Shown: positions 55,360 to 64,000 of the stretch, one piece after another
How positions within the stretch are numbered: the stretch's first letter is position 1
How the letters are laid out: every line of letters starts with the position of its first letter
DNA from: Scopulibacillus darangshiensis
GTDB lineage: Bacteria; Bacillota; Bacilli; Bacillales; Sporolactobacillaceae
Direction of reading: 5' to 3'
Assembly (NCBI RefSeq): GCF_004341035.1
Contig: NZ_SLXK01000005.1
Location: 7,258 to 71,257, forward strand
Length of the DNA stretch: 64,000 bases
The notes under the pieces: model-generated
The model's database searches: none
Seen by the model: the letters and a program-made list of their open reading frames with translations, nothing else
Told to the model about the DNA's origin: nothing
Position numbers and translations under genes: made by a program

Positions 55360-56700
55360 TTATCCAGTAAAGACATCGCCATTTGGGAAACGAATATTCC
55401 CTTTTTTGGGTACCGAAAGCGAGAATGCCAGAGTTAGCGGCCCCACCCTTCCAAAGAACATCATAAACATAATAATGCAGCGGCCAGGTGTCGACAAATC
55501 ATCAGTGAGCCCCATTGACAATCCCACTGTCCCAAAGGCAGAGACAGATTCAAACAGTAACCTGATGAATGATGCATGCTCAGTTATCGTCAACAGAAGC
55601 GTGCCAATAAATAAGACTGTCATACTTATTACAGCTACAGAAATTGCTCGTATGACGGTTGAAAATCGGATACTTCTACCAAATACAACCGGTTCATTTT
55701 TCCCGCGGATAAAGGTGATAACTGCAAGCAATATGACAAGAAAAGTCGTTACTTTGATACCGCTCGCCGTAGAGCCGCTCCCGGCACCAATGAACATTAA
55801 CATGATTGTAATAATAACTGTTCCAGGGTGAAGGTCGGACATGTCCACGGTCTGAAAACCGGCAGTCCGTGGCGTTATTCCTTGAAAATAAGATGTTTGC
55901 AGCTTATCAAATAATGACATTTTCCCGATTGTATCCGGATTATGGTATTCAAAAACAAAAAAGATAAGAACGGCCGTCACGTTTATAGTAAGTGTTCCAA
56001 CAATCATCAATTTGGAATGTAGTGAAAGCTGATGGAATTCCTTGCTGTACCAAATGTCGGACAAAACCGTAAAACCAAGACCACCCGTTATGATCAGCAG
56101 AGTAATAACGAGATTAACGACGGGGTCGTCGTAAAATCTAGCCAGGCTGTCGGGCCATAATGCAAAACCGGCATTATTAAAAGCTGAGACGGAGTGGAAC
56201 AAGCTATAATACACACCTTTAAAAAAGCCGAGTTTTGGTACCCAATCCAATGATAAAAGGCAAGTCGCCACAAATTCAATGGCTAATGAAAAAATTAATA
56301 ATACCTTCACAAGACGGACAACACCGCCGACCGAAGGCTGATTTAAAGCTTCCTGAACAAGCATCCTTTGCTTTAACCCGATCCTTTTTCCAAGCAGCAT
56401 GATCACTAAGACGGCAAATGACATAAATCCCAAACCGCCGATTTGGATCAAACACATAATGACGATTTGGCCAAATAAATTAAATGTCGTTCCAGGGTCA
56501 ACAACGACAAGCCCGGTCACTGTCGTTGCCGAAGTCGCTGTGAATAAGGCATCCAAAAAACTAATGGATTTATTCGTAGAAATGGGCAGCCATAAAAGAA
56601 TGGCTCCCGTAATAATTAGTAATAGGAAACCCAGCGCTAATATTTGCGGTGGATTAAGTTCACGAAGTAACTTTTTATTAGACTTCTCTGTGCCCGCCAA
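55360..56700 (-). CDS. KtrB/KtrD-type K+ transporter subunit (copy 1)
   Basis: 446 aa, TTG start behind AAGGGGAG. Same Ktr architecture as the next gene, with long identical stretches (LCLIQIGGLGFMSFAVLVIM-like, WYSKEFHQLSLHSKLM). A tandem duplicate. Several positions differ, including the last pore region (FGTVGLSMGLTD here, FGTTGASMGLTG there). Upstream gene is the CNNM family protein, 24 bp away, so a joint operon is likely. Confidence 0.9.
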   Translation of the reverse strand: MAGTEKSNKKLLRELNPPQILALGFLLLIITGAILLWLPISTNKSISFLDALFTATSATTVTGLVVVDPGTTFNLFGQIVIMCLIQIGGLGFMSFAVLVIMLLGKRIGLKQRMLVQEALNQPSVGGVVRLVKVLLIFSLAIEFVATCLLSLDWVPKLGFFKGVYYSLFHSVSAFNNAGFALWPDSLARFYDDPVVNLVITLLIITGGLGFTVLSDIWYSKEFHQLSLHSKLMIVGTLTINVTAVLIFFVFEYHNPDTIGKMSLFDKLQTSYFQGITPRTAGFQTVDMSDLHPGTVIITIMLMFIGAGSGSTASGIKVTTFLVILLAVITFIRGKNEPVVFGRSIRFSTVIRAISVAVISMTVLFIGTLLLTITEHASFIRLLFESVSAFGTVGLSMGLTDDLSTPGRCIIMFMMFFGRVGPLTLAFSLSVPKKGNIRFPNGDVFTG

Positions 56701-56724
56701 ATTATGTCTCCCCTTACACGCAAC

Positions 56725-58011
56725 CTATTTACGAACGCTTTTGATACTTACCTTTTTAATTTGGGTCCCTTCAGCTTCCAAAACCTCGAGTATCACATCA
56801 TTTGTCTCTACAATCGTTCCGACATCGACATCGTCCTTTTCTGATAAAATATAGCCTCCGATGGTATCAACCTCTTCGTGCTGCAGGTCTGTTTTTAATA
56901 AATGATTAAGATCATCGATCAGCATTTTACCATCAACAATATAATCATCTTGAGCGTTTTTTTGCAGCATCGGTTCTTCATCTTCATCAAATTCATCACG
57001 GATTTCTCCGACAATTTCTTCAAGTATATCCTCAACTGTGACGATGCCTGAAGTCCCGCCGTATTCATCAATTAAAACCGCCATGTGGACCCGTTCTTTT
57101 TGCATTTTAACTAATAATTTTTTGATCGGCATCGTTTCCAAGACACTGATCATCGGTCTGATAAAATTTTGCAGATCCTGCCTGCTGGCGAGTGATGCGT
57201 GAAAAAGTTCTTTAATATTAACCACACCTATAACATGGTCCTTATCCTCTTTAACAACCGGGTAACGGGTATATTTTTCGTTTCTCATGATCCCAATATT
57301 TTCTTCAAGGGACCGATCTTGATATAAGCATACAACTTCAGTCCTAGGGACCATGATTTCCCTGGCTATGCGGTCGTCAAACTCAAAGATCCGATTGACA
57401 TAACGATATTCCGATTGATTGATTTCACCGCTTTCATAGCTTTCAGAGAGTAAGAGCCTCAATTCTTCTTCCGTATGAACATTCTCCTGTTCACTTATTG
57501 GCTTGGCACCGAAAAGTTTGGCAACGAGAATGGCGGATCCGTTCAAGACCCAAATGAATGGATACATCACATAATTAAAAGCGATTAATGGTCTGGCAAA
57601 GGAAAGCGTAACCTTTTCCGCTTGCTGGATGGCAAGGGTCTTCGGCGCTAACTCTCCAAGAACGACATGAATAATCGTAATGACCACGAACGCCAATACC
57701 ACAGATAAAGTTAAGGCGATAGCATCACTCAATGGGAAATAACCGAATAAAAGTTCAAGATAATGGCCTATGGTCGGTTCCCCTAACCAGCCGATCCCCA
57801 AAGCGGTCATCGTAATCCCTAATTGACATGCTGATAAATAGGCATCAAGTTTGTTTAATACCTTTTGTGCGGCAATTGCTTTTTTGTCCCCTTCTTCTGC
57901 AAGGGTATCAATTTTTGTTTTCCGGACTTTTACGATGGCAAACTCAGTTGATACAAAAAATGCAGTCAGTAATATTAAAACGATTAGCACTGCGATATTA
58001 ATAATTGTCAT
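56725..58011 (-). CDS. CNNM/CorC-family (HlyC/CorC) membrane protein
   Basis: 428 aa. N-terminal DUF21 (CNNM) transmembrane domain (about 1-190), a CBS pair (about 208-325; REIMVPRTEVVCLYQDRSL, VAVLIDEYGGTSGIVTVEDI) and a C-terminal CorC/HlyC domain. Family members export or control Mg2+; some are called hemolysin-like. Start ATG, weak ribosome binding site. 24 bp before the ktr pair. Confidence 0.9.
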   Translation of the reverse strand: MTIINIAVLIVLILLTAFFVSTEFAIVKVRKTKIDTLAEEGDKKAIAAQKVLNKLDAYLSACQLGITMTALGIGWLGEPTIGHYLELLFGYFPLSDAIALTLSVVLAFVVITIIHVVLGELAPKTLAIQQAEKVTLSFARPLIAFNYVMYPFIWVLNGSAILVAKLFGAKPISEQENVHTEEELRLLLSESYESGEINQSEYRYVNRIFEFDDRIAREIMVPRTEVVCLYQDRSLEENIGIMRNEKYTRYPVVKEDKDHVIGVVNIKELFHASLASRQDLQNFIRPMISVLETMPIKKLLVKMQKERVHMAVLIDEYGGTSGIVTVEDILEEIVGEIRDEFDEDEEPMLQKNAQDDYIVDGKMLIDDLNHLLKTDLQHEEVDTIGGYILSEKDDVDVGTIVETNDVILEVLEAEGTQIKKVSIKSVRK

Positions 58012-58101
58012 TCACTCATTTCCTTATTTCCGATTAACTAAACTCGTCAAAGATATCGATATTATAACCTAACAGGGAAAACTTGTCATTGGGTAAATTA
58101 A

Positions 58102-58126
58102 AAAGGCAGCATTGAGCGCTGCCTTT
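58102..58126 (-). terminator. Terminator of ykuS
   Basis: AAAGGCAGC/GCTGCCTTT stem with a 7-nt loop, followed by TTTTTAAT on the minus strand, 4 bp after the ykuS stop. Confidence 0.8.
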
Positions 58127-58129
58127 AGC

Positions 58130-58372
58130 CTACCTTAATTGTGAATCAACGGCCTCGCATACCTGATTAGCATTTAACCCTCTAGCATCGATCACCGGAC
58201 CTTGAGTCACCACATTTTGAATACCCATGACATTTTCGTCACCGCCTGTTATGACACAACAATCGCACCCTTGGGCATCATTATGTGTTTTAAGCGGGAT
58301 AACTTGATAACCCTTGCCTTCCAGAGCTTCTTTAACATTGGTCAAAGATTGTTCAACAGCAATTTTTGCCAT
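58130..58372 (-). CDS. ykuS: YkuS family protein (UPF0180)
   Basis: 80 aa from ATG 58372 (GGAGG 7 nt upstream). Cys-containing motif [21 protein letters not shown] and C-terminal [16 protein letters not shown] typical of UPF0180. Function unknown. Downstream of the DAP operon. Confidence 0.9.
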   Translation of the reverse strand: MAKIAVEQSLTNVKEALEGKGYQVIPLKTHNDAQGCDCCVITGGDENVMGIQNVVTQGPVIDARGLNANQVCEAVDSQLR

Positions 58373-58432
58373 GATCACACCTCCTTGACCTTTAGCTTCC
58401 CAATTACTCTAAAAGGCTATTCCACAATTTTT

Positions 58433-59548
58433 CTAACTGTGTTCCCCGCTTGCCATAAATCCAAAAATAACCTCTATGGCTTTTGCAATCGCCTGCTCAT
58501 CTGGCTTTAGCCTTGATGAATGCAGACCGTATTCGGAATCAACACCAAGCCAAAACATAAAACCCGGTATTTCTTTTAAAAAATAGCCAAAATCTTCCCC
58601 TGTCATCGCTTCCGGACAAACCGTCAGCCCGTGTCCTTCATTCTCGCAAAACGCCATAAACTTCCGTGTCAGCACATAGTTGTTATAAACCTGATAATAG
58701 TTCGCACCGTAATCCAAAGCAGCGCGGCATTGATAAGCCGCTTCTATGCCAGCTATATGAGCTTCAATTTGATCCTTAATGCTTGTCATTGATTCTGGGC
58801 TTAACGCACGGATCGTCCCTTCAATTCTTGCCTGTTCGGCGATAATATTTTGTTTCGTTCCTCCGGTGATCTTGCCTATTGTAATGACACCCGCATCAAG
58901 GGGGTTAAGCCTCCTTGAAATAATGCTTTGGATCTGTGTGACAAAGGCGCTGGCAGCAACGACCATATCATTCGCCAAATGAGGATAGGCAGCATGACCG
59001 CCTGTCCCCTTAAAATCAATAAATAACTCGGAAGTGTTCGCAAATAAAAGCCCTTCTTTAATAGCAATCGTCCCAGCCGGATATTCCGGAGCAATATGAA
59101 GAGCAAAGATCATGTCAGGCTTCCACGCACGAAAGGCATCGCTTTGGAGCATTGGCAGAGCACCGCCTGGTCCCTCTTCGGCAGGCTGAAAAATAACGAT
59201 GACATCATCCTTTATCGGATGTGTTGTGAGCCTCTCCAATAAACCAAGGGCTATGGTCATATGGAAATCGTGGCCGCAAGCATGCATGCAGCCTTCATGT
59301 TCTGACTTAAAAGAATAACCGGTCTCTTCCTGAACAGGTAAACCATCTATGTCACAACGATATCCTAATGTCCTGTCGGGTTTTGTCCCAAATACTTTTA
59401 CAAGAATGCCTGTCCGCCATGTTTTTACTTCTAGTCTGTCTTGGGGGAGATGGTTAATTTCATTCAATAGAAAGGCTTGTGTCTTGTATTCTTCAAAGCC
59501 AAGCTCTGGAATTTGGTGAAGTGCTCGTCTGATCCCGATATAATCCAT
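58433..59548 (-). CDS. dapL: N-acetyldiaminopimelate deacetylase DapL
   Basis: 371 aa, M20 family with [14 protein letters not shown] (metal ligands), [13 protein letters not shown] and [12 protein letters not shown]. Removes the acetyl group from N-acetyl-LL-2,6-diaminopimelate. Annotated as ykuR/dapL in B. subtilis. Follows the aminotransferase gene by 24 bp, after dapH, so all three acetylase-branch steps are together. Confidence 0.92.
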   Translation of the reverse strand: MDYIGIRRALHQIPELGFEEYKTQAFLLNEINHLPQDRLEVKTWRTGILVKVFGTKPDRTLGYRCDIDGLPVQEETGYSFKSEHEGCMHACGHDFHMTIALGLLERLTTHPIKDDVIVIFQPAEEGPGGALPMLQSDAFRAWKPDMIFALHIAPEYPAGTIAIKEGLLFANTSELFIDFKGTGGHAAYPHLANDMVVAASAFVTQIQSIISRRLNPLDAGVITIGKITGGTKQNIIAEQARIEGTIRALSPESMTSIKDQIEAHIAGIEAAYQCRAALDYGANYYQVYNNYVLTRKFMAFCENEGHGLTVCPEAMTGEDFGYFLKEIPGFMFWLGVDSEYGLHSSRLKPDEQAIAKAIEVIFGFMASGEHS

Positions 59549-59572
59549 TCAAATCAACTTCCTTAAGTGTAA

Positions 59573-60760
59573 TTAAAGATATTTCTTTAATGCTGTGATG
59601 AATCGGTCAACATCCTCTTTTTCAAGTGTTAAAGGCGGCAACAACCGAATGATTGTTTTTTGGGTAAGATCAATTAAAATGCCTTCCTCGAGCATTTTCA
59701 AACGGAGGTTACGGGCGGTCTCAGGTTCCCCATTAAGAACAATGCCAACCATAAAACCTTTTCCGCGCAGCTCATTAATGACATCATAGTCAGCTTTCAA
59801 TCTATTCAGCTCTGACCAAAGATATTCGGATACCCCTCTTGATTTTTCTAGAAGCCCATCTTTCACCAAAAGATCGAGCACTGTGTTTCCTAATGCCGAG
59901 CTTAACGGTGAAGGGGCGAATGTTGTTCCGTGGTCACCCGGACCAAATAAATTTGAAAATTCGGGTTTAGCGATGACACCGCCGAGCGGCAAGCCGCCGC
60001 CGACCCCTTTTGCAAAGAGAATGATATCGGGCTGAATACTTGCTTGTTCATATGCAAATAATGTCCCGGTTCTTCCCATGCCTGTTTGAATTTCATCCAT
60101 GCAAAGAAGAACATTTTCCTGTTTACAGATTTCTTGGACTTCTTGAAGATACTCTTTGGATAGCGGATAGACACCAGCTGAGCCAAGAACCGGCTCCATT
60201 AGCACAGCGAGCGGTTTTTCTTTCATAGCCGCCTTTAATTCTTCAATATTCTCAGGCTCAATTTCAATTATTTTATAATCAGGAAGCGGAAAATCTTGAT
60301 AGACATGGGGTTGGCGCGTTAGTTTAAGCGCTCCAAGTGTTCTGCCGTGGAACCCTCTTTTAAGCACAACAATGCCATCACGTTCGGGAGCCTGTTTCAT
60401 GCGATATTTATGAATCAGTTTAATCGCTGCCTCGGTTGCTTCAGCACCTGAATTGGTGAAGAAGACTTTCCCCCCTGTTGTCGCTTCCGATAACCTTTTT
60501 GCGAGCGTTATCGCAGGTGGATTCAAGTACACATTGGAAATGTGCAAAAACCGCTCGCCTTGTTCTTTCAACGTCTGAACAATTTTGGGATGTGAATGCC
60601 CGACCACATTGACTGCAAGGCCTGTGAACAAATCAAGATAGGCCTTACCGTCTGTATCATATAAATAATTACCCTCGCCCTTATGGATGGCGATGGGTAA
60701 TTTTAATGTCTGGTATGTGGGCATAAGAAATTGCTTGTCAAGTTCTGCCCATTTCTCCAT
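59573..60760 (-). CDS. Class III aminotransferase (ArgD-like), probable N-acetyl-LL-DAP aminotransferase
   Basis: 395 aa. PLP class III fold with GGKVFFTNSGAEATEAAIKL, GFHGRTLGALKLT, VLLCMDEIQTGMGRTG and PLP Lys in LFAKGVGGGLPLG. Closest to ArgD/acetylornithine aminotransferases by motif. Located between dapH and dapL, so it probably aminates N-acetyl-2-amino-6-ketopimelate, the step done in B. subtilis by the unrelated class I PatA. Start ATG with GGGGAG 8 nt upstream. Confidence 0.85.
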   Translation of the reverse strand: MEKWAELDKQFLMPTYQTLKLPIAIHKGEGNYLYDTDGKAYLDLFTGLAVNVVGHSHPKIVQTLKEQGERFLHISNVYLNPPAITLAKRLSEATTGGKVFFTNSGAEATEAAIKLIHKYRMKQAPERDGIVVLKRGFHGRTLGALKLTRQPHVYQDFPLPDYKIIEIEPENIEELKAAMKEKPLAVLMEPVLGSAGVYPLSKEYLQEVQEICKQENVLLCMDEIQTGMGRTGTLFAYEQASIQPDIILFAKGVGGGLPLGGVIAKPEFSNLFGPGDHGTTFAPSPLSSALGNTVLDLLVKDGLLEKSRGVSEYLWSELNRLKADYDVINELRGKGFMVGIVLNGEPETARNLRLKMLEEGILIDLTQKTIIRLLPPLTLEKEDVDRFITALKKYL

Positions 60761-60774
60761 TTTTGCTTCTCCCC

Positions 60775-61494
60775 TTAGTCTTCGATTAATTGACGCAGTT
60801 CTTGCTTAATTTCTGTTTTAGAACGGGTTTTGTCATCCATTTGCTTAATAATGCGCGCAGGTGTTCCGGCTACAACCGCGTTTTCCGGCACGTCATTTGT
60901 TACCACCGCGCCCGCAGCGACAACAGCACCCTTACCTACAGTCACACCTTCTAAGATAACGGCATTTGCTCCGACAACAACGTCATCTTCAATCATGACC
61001 GGCTGTGCCGAAGGGGGTTCAACCACACCAGCCAAAACAGCACCAGCTCCAATGTGACAATTATTTCCTACTGTCGCCCGGCCGCCGAGGACCACATTCA
61101 TATCAATCATCGTGCCTTCTCCGACAACTGAACCAATGTTAATGACAGCACCCATCATGATAACAGCGTTCTTGCCTATTTCAACCTGATCACGGATGAT
61201 GGCACCCGGCTCAATTCTTGCCTGTACTTTTTTCAAATCAAGCATTGGGATGGCGGAATGTCTGCGGTCATTTTCCAAAACGTAGTCTTCTATTTTATCT
61301 TGATTTGATTCGAGAACCGATTTAATGGTTTTCCATTCGCCAAACAAAACACCTGAATTGCCGGTTATAAACGTCTTAGTCTCTGCGCCGAAATCAATAG
61401 TTTCTAAATCACCTTTTATGTATACCTTAACAGGTGTTGATTTCTCACTGTTCTGTATAAAAGAAATAATTTCATTTGCGTCCATCATTTTCAT
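60775..61494 (-). CDS. dapH: Tetrahydrodipicolinate N-acetyltransferase DapH
   Basis: 239 aa. Left-handed beta helix transferase with an N-terminal alpha domain (about 1-85) and hexapeptide repeats (about 90-210; [32 protein letters not shown]). Acetylates THDP with acetyl-CoA in the acetylase branch of lysine/meso-DAP synthesis. First gene of the dapH-aminotransferase-dapL operon; AGGAGG upstream. Confidence 0.96.
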   Translation of the reverse strand: MKMMDANEIISFIQNSEKSTPVKVYIKGDLETIDFGAETKTFITGNSGVLFGEWKTIKSVLESNQDKIEDYVLENDRRHSAIPMLDLKKVQARIEPGAIIRDQVEIGKNAVIMMGAVINIGSVVGEGTMIDMNVVLGGRATVGNNCHIGAGAVLAGVVEPPSAQPVMIEDDVVVGANAVILEGVTVGKGAVVAAGAVVTNDVPENAVVAGTPARIIKQMDDKTRSKTEIKQELRQLIED

Positions 61495-61573
61495 AGTTAT
61501 TAATGCCTCCTGAATTTTTTAGTAATTTGTTATCATGTATCGTATATTATCGAACTTTTTCCCTAAAGTCTAA

Positions 61574-62431
61574 TCATTCCCTTAGCATATCGATGAATGC
61601 CTTTACCTGTTTGTGCTCGAGTGCTTCCTCATGGCACAAAAGCCAGTTATCCCGGGTTAGGGGTTTGCCGTATTTATCCTGAAGGGGAATCTTATACACA
61701 TTATCCCGTTCGGTCAAGCTAATGGATGGCAAAATGGCATAGCCAATGCCGTGAAGGGCCATTTGTTTGCATGTTTCAATTTGATCGACAATCATGGTTC
61801 TTTGTGGCGGTTTGGCAAACTGATGATGCCACCATTCCTGAATCTCTTGAAAATAAGTCGAATCGCTTCGGAATTGAATATAAGTTTTATCACTTTTACC
61901 CAGTTCTTCTATAGATGACATGCTCTTATCGACAAGGTGGAGAGCGTCTGAAAAGAGATGGATTTTTTCCCCGCGCCATTTTGGATCGCCTCGGATAATG
62001 CCAATGTGGCAATCCGCTTCATACATGTGCTGAAGGATTTCACTTGACCACCCTGTTACAAGTGAAATTTTGACGAGCGGGTGTTTTTCAACAAAACGCT
62101 TTAACACTTCCGGAAGCCAATATTGTCCAATGATTGAGGTAACGGCAAGTTTTAGCGTACCATATACCTCGGTATCGTTAGAGGCAATTATTTCTTTGAC
62201 ATCCTCTTCTCGGCTAAGTGTTTCACTGGCGTACGCGGCAATTTTTTCCCCGGCAGCGGTCAGTGCCAGACCCCGTTTTGACCGCACAAATATTTTGGTG
62301 TCCCAATCCATTTCGATACTATGGAGCCGCTGGCTTAAAGCGGGCTGGGAGACAAATAATCTTTCAGCCGCTTTCCGCATATTGCCTTCTTCGGCTAATA
62401 CTGAAATAATTTGTAAATCAGACCGTTGCAT
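61574..62431 (-). CDS. ccpC: LysR-family regulator, CcpC-like
   Basis: 285 aa. N-terminal winged HTH (about 1-60; AEEGNMRKAAERLFVSQPALSQRLHSIE) and a LysR effector-binding domain. In B. subtilis ccpC (ykuM) lies close to dapH and represses citrate-cycle genes (citB, citZ) in response to citrate. The position matches, so CcpC is likely, but the gene alone does not prove the target. Oriented toward dapH. Confidence 0.8.
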   Translation of the reverse strand: MQRSDLQIISVLAEEGNMRKAAERLFVSQPALSQRLHSIEMDWDTKIFVRSKRGLALTAAGEKIAAYASETLSREEDVKEIIASNDTEVYGTLKLAVTSIIGQYWLPEVLKRFVEKHPLVKISLVTGWSSEILQHMYEADCHIGIIRGDPKWRGEKIHLFSDALHLVDKSMSSIEELGKSDKTYIQFRSDSTYFQEIQEWWHHQFAKPPQRTMIVDQIETCKQMALHGIGYAILPSISLTERDNVYKIPLQDKYGKPLTRDNWLLCHEEALEHKQVKAFIDMLRE

Positions 62432-62602
62432 GTCTTTTCCCTCTTTATATCTTTTTCTTCTATAAGTTTAACTTATTGCAATTAATAAAAACAATCAATT
62501 TTTCTTTTTACTAAAATTCACATATGATAGGAATTGAGAAAGATAATGACCTCGTTCTTTATTATTCAGCTTATTTTCGAATTTATTTAGGAGGCGATTT
62601 AA

Positions 62603-62995
62603 ATGTGCGCGTTAATCAAAGCGATTGATCATGTGCAGGTCTGTATTCCACCAGGGAATGAGAACAAGGCAAGAAAATTTTATTCCGATATATTAGGCCT
62701 GCCGGAAATAGAAAAACCGGACGCTCTCAAACCTAAAGGCGGTCTTTGGTATCAAATCGGTCCTCTGCAGCTCCATATCGGCGTTGAAAACATGACGCGA
62801 GAGTTAGGTAAACGGCATGTCGCTTTTGAAGTTGTTGACATTGAAGAAGCCCGGACTTTACTTAATCAAAAAAGCATCCCGATAAAGAACGAGACCCCTA
62901 TTCCAAATGTCGACAGATTTTCATTCCGAGATCCTTTTGGCAACCGGATTGAATTATTGCAAAAAGTGATTGTTCATCCAAAGAAAAAAGCCTAG
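62603..62995 (+). CDS. VOC-family protein (glyoxalase/dioxygenase fold)
   Basis: 130 aa. Vicinal oxygen chelate fold with IDHVQVCIPPGNENKARKFYSD, and the metal-site pattern FEVVDIEEA and FRDPFGNRIELLQ (His11, His near 65 and Glu near 117 as possible ligands). Substrate unknown. AGGAGG 7 nt upstream. Divergent from ccpC. Confidence 0.82.
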   Translation: MCALIKAIDHVQVCIPPGNENKARKFYSDILGLPEIEKPDALKPKGGLWYQIGPLQLHIGVENMTRELGKRHVAFEVVDIEEARTLLNQKSIPIKNETPIPNVDRFSFRDPFGNRIELLQKVIVHPKKKA

Positions 62996-63010
62996 GCTCT
63001 TTTCTTTGGA
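62977..63010. terminator. Palindromic bidirectional terminator VOC/MFS
   Basis: 34-bp near-perfect palindrome (one mismatch) centred on CCTAGG. It overlaps the stop codons of both convergent genes. Confidence 0.7.
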
Positions 63011-64000
63011 ATGATTAATATTAATAACAAAGAAATAACGGCAAAAATAAATACACCCATGTAAACATGATGAAGGGCTCCTGTTAACCCCTCTCTTAAG
63101 AGGTTCATCGCCGGCGCGCTCAAATTGGCATCACCGCTTTGGCCTAACAATTGATTTGCTGAATCGATCGATAAATGCTCTCCGGCGCCTTTTTTATGAA
63201 TAAAGGACTTAAGCTCTGAGTTAAGGATGCCGCCCAGGAATGCCGCGCCAACAGCACTTCCCATCATTCTCATAAACATGTTCGAAGCGGTTGCGACACC
63301 GCGCAGCTCCCACTTAACACTATTTTGTATTGACACAATAAATGTCGTACTTATCATCCCCATACCGACACCGATGATAAAAGAACCGATTCCGGCCCAT
63401 AATGGGCCCTTGGCCGGATCCAAAAGAACAAAGAAAACTCCTCCAATAACCAGTGCATAGCCGCCGATGACAGCCAAGGTTTTATACCCATACTTTATTA
63501 ACAATTTCCCTGTTACTGTTGAGGCAATCGGCCAGCCAATTGACATGGCTGTTAAGGTAAAACCGGCGACCACCGCTGATTTACCCATAACTACTTGAAC
63601 AAAGGCCGGCAGGAAGCTTGACAGGCCAATTAAAACAATACCCGAAGTTAGGTTGACACAATTAGCAATGGCGATCAGGCGGTTTTTCCAAATTGACAGC
63701 GGCACAATCGGCTCCACCGCTTTCCTCTCTTGTAAGATAAATAGAATCATAGCTAATATGAAAATAATAACAAGCAGGATCGTTGGCGCTGACAGCCATG
63801 ACCAAACGACCCCTCCTTGAATCAGAACGACCATCACGGAAGATATGGCTATAAACAACAATATTGAACCTTTATAATCAATTTTGTGTTTTGCCTGATT
63901 CAGATTTTCATGAAAGAAAAAGATTGTCCCAATCAGCGACAAAATACCAAGAGGAATATTCATCCAAAAAACCCAAGCCCAATCAAGATATTCAACGAAA
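62992..64000 (-). CDS. MFS transporter, DHA2 (EmrB/QacA) family, partial
   Basis: Partial: the 3' part only, running off the right edge. The frame is open to 64000 through VEYLDWAWVFWMNIPLG, the conserved helix 5/6 region of drug:H+ antiporters (consensus W-x-W-IFYIN-PIG). At least about nine membrane helices remain. The C-terminal region includes a large loop (SELKSFIHKKGAGEHLSIDSANQLL) before the final helix. Likely a multidrug exporter; substrate unknown. The start is outside the window. Confidence 0.88.
   Translation of the reverse strand, partial: FVEYLDWAWVFWMNIPLGILSLIGTIFFFHENLNQAKHKIDYKGSILLFIAISSVMVVLIQGGVVWSWLSAPTILLVIIFILAMILFILQERKAVEPIVPLSIWKNRLIAIANCVNLTSGIVLIGLSSFLPAFVQVVMGKSAVVAGFTLTAMSIGWPIASTVTGKLLIKYGYKTLAVIGGYALVIGGVFFVLLDPAKGPLWAGIGSFIIGVGMGMISTTFIVSIQNSVKWELRGVATASNMFMRMMGSAVGAAFLGGILNSELKSFIHKKGAGEHLSIDSANQLLGQSGDANLSAPAMNLLREGLTGALHHVYMGVFIFAVISLLLILIIPKKRA

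Overview
This window looks like a chromosomal stretch from an endospore-forming member of the Bacillales. The gene order follows the Bacillus subtilis ylb-cta-pyc-yla-ykt-pdh-ykr-ykn-yku region, read in the opposite direction. Sporulation genes (ylbJ, ylbD, ylaJ, a YjcZ-type spore protein, a CsfG-like sRNA) support an endospore former. The genus cannot be fixed from the sequence alone. No rRNA, tRNA, insertion sequence, prophage or CRISPR array was seen.

Layout. 1-6.5 kb: ylbL-ylbK, ylbJ, coaD, rsmD, a CsfG-like sRNA locus, ylbG, ylbF, ylbE, ylbD. 6.5-10.8 kb: thioesterase, M20 amidohydrolase, CAP-domain YlbC-like protein, YugN-like protein, GNAT. 10.8-18.6 kb: caa3 cytochrome oxidase cluster (ctaM-like, ctaG, ctaF, ctaE, ctaD, ctaC, ctaB) with divergent ctaA. 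18.6-29.4 kb: pycA, ftsW, ylaN, a ylaL-position gene, phoH/ylaK, ylaJ, ylaI, ylaH, typA, ylaF. 29.5-36 kb: suhB, ykzI-like, yktB, a nitronate monooxygenase-like gene, speA, the dual-function sRNA SR1 with its 39-aa SR1P peptide, a NodB-type lipoprotein and a small secreted protein. 36-41 kb: pdhA-B-C-D. 41-48 kb: ykyA, YjcZ-type protein, def, ykrA, a 26-codon ORF, rpoY, rnjA, ktrC, and a cydB without cydA. 48-52 kb: yknU/yknV-type ABC half-transporters. 52-64 kb: peroxiredoxin, MscS channel, two tandem KtrB/D-type K+ transporter subunits, CNNM/CorC protein, ykuS, the DAP genes dapH-aminotransferase-dapL, a CcpC-like regulator, a VOC protein and a partial MFS transporter.

Functional themes are aerobic respiration and its heme A supply, pyruvate metabolism (PDH, pyruvate carboxylase), RNA processing (RNase J1, RicF, RsmD, RpoY), K+ homeostasis (KtrC plus two KtrB/D-type subunits), meso-DAP synthesis, and sporulation.

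The most striking non-coding signal is a dispersed, structured repeat family of about 105-107 bp per unit. Copies lie at 1-221 (tandem), 2128-2193, 26749-26905, 42991-43130, 52045-52142 and 52140-52252, with a remnant near 4803-4849. It begins TAAAGAAAACT, often supplies or abuts the stop codon of the neighbouring gene, and shows compensatory changes in at least three hairpins. Two short RNAs with coding or regulatory roles (CsfG-like, SR1/SR1P) are recognised from position plus sequence features.
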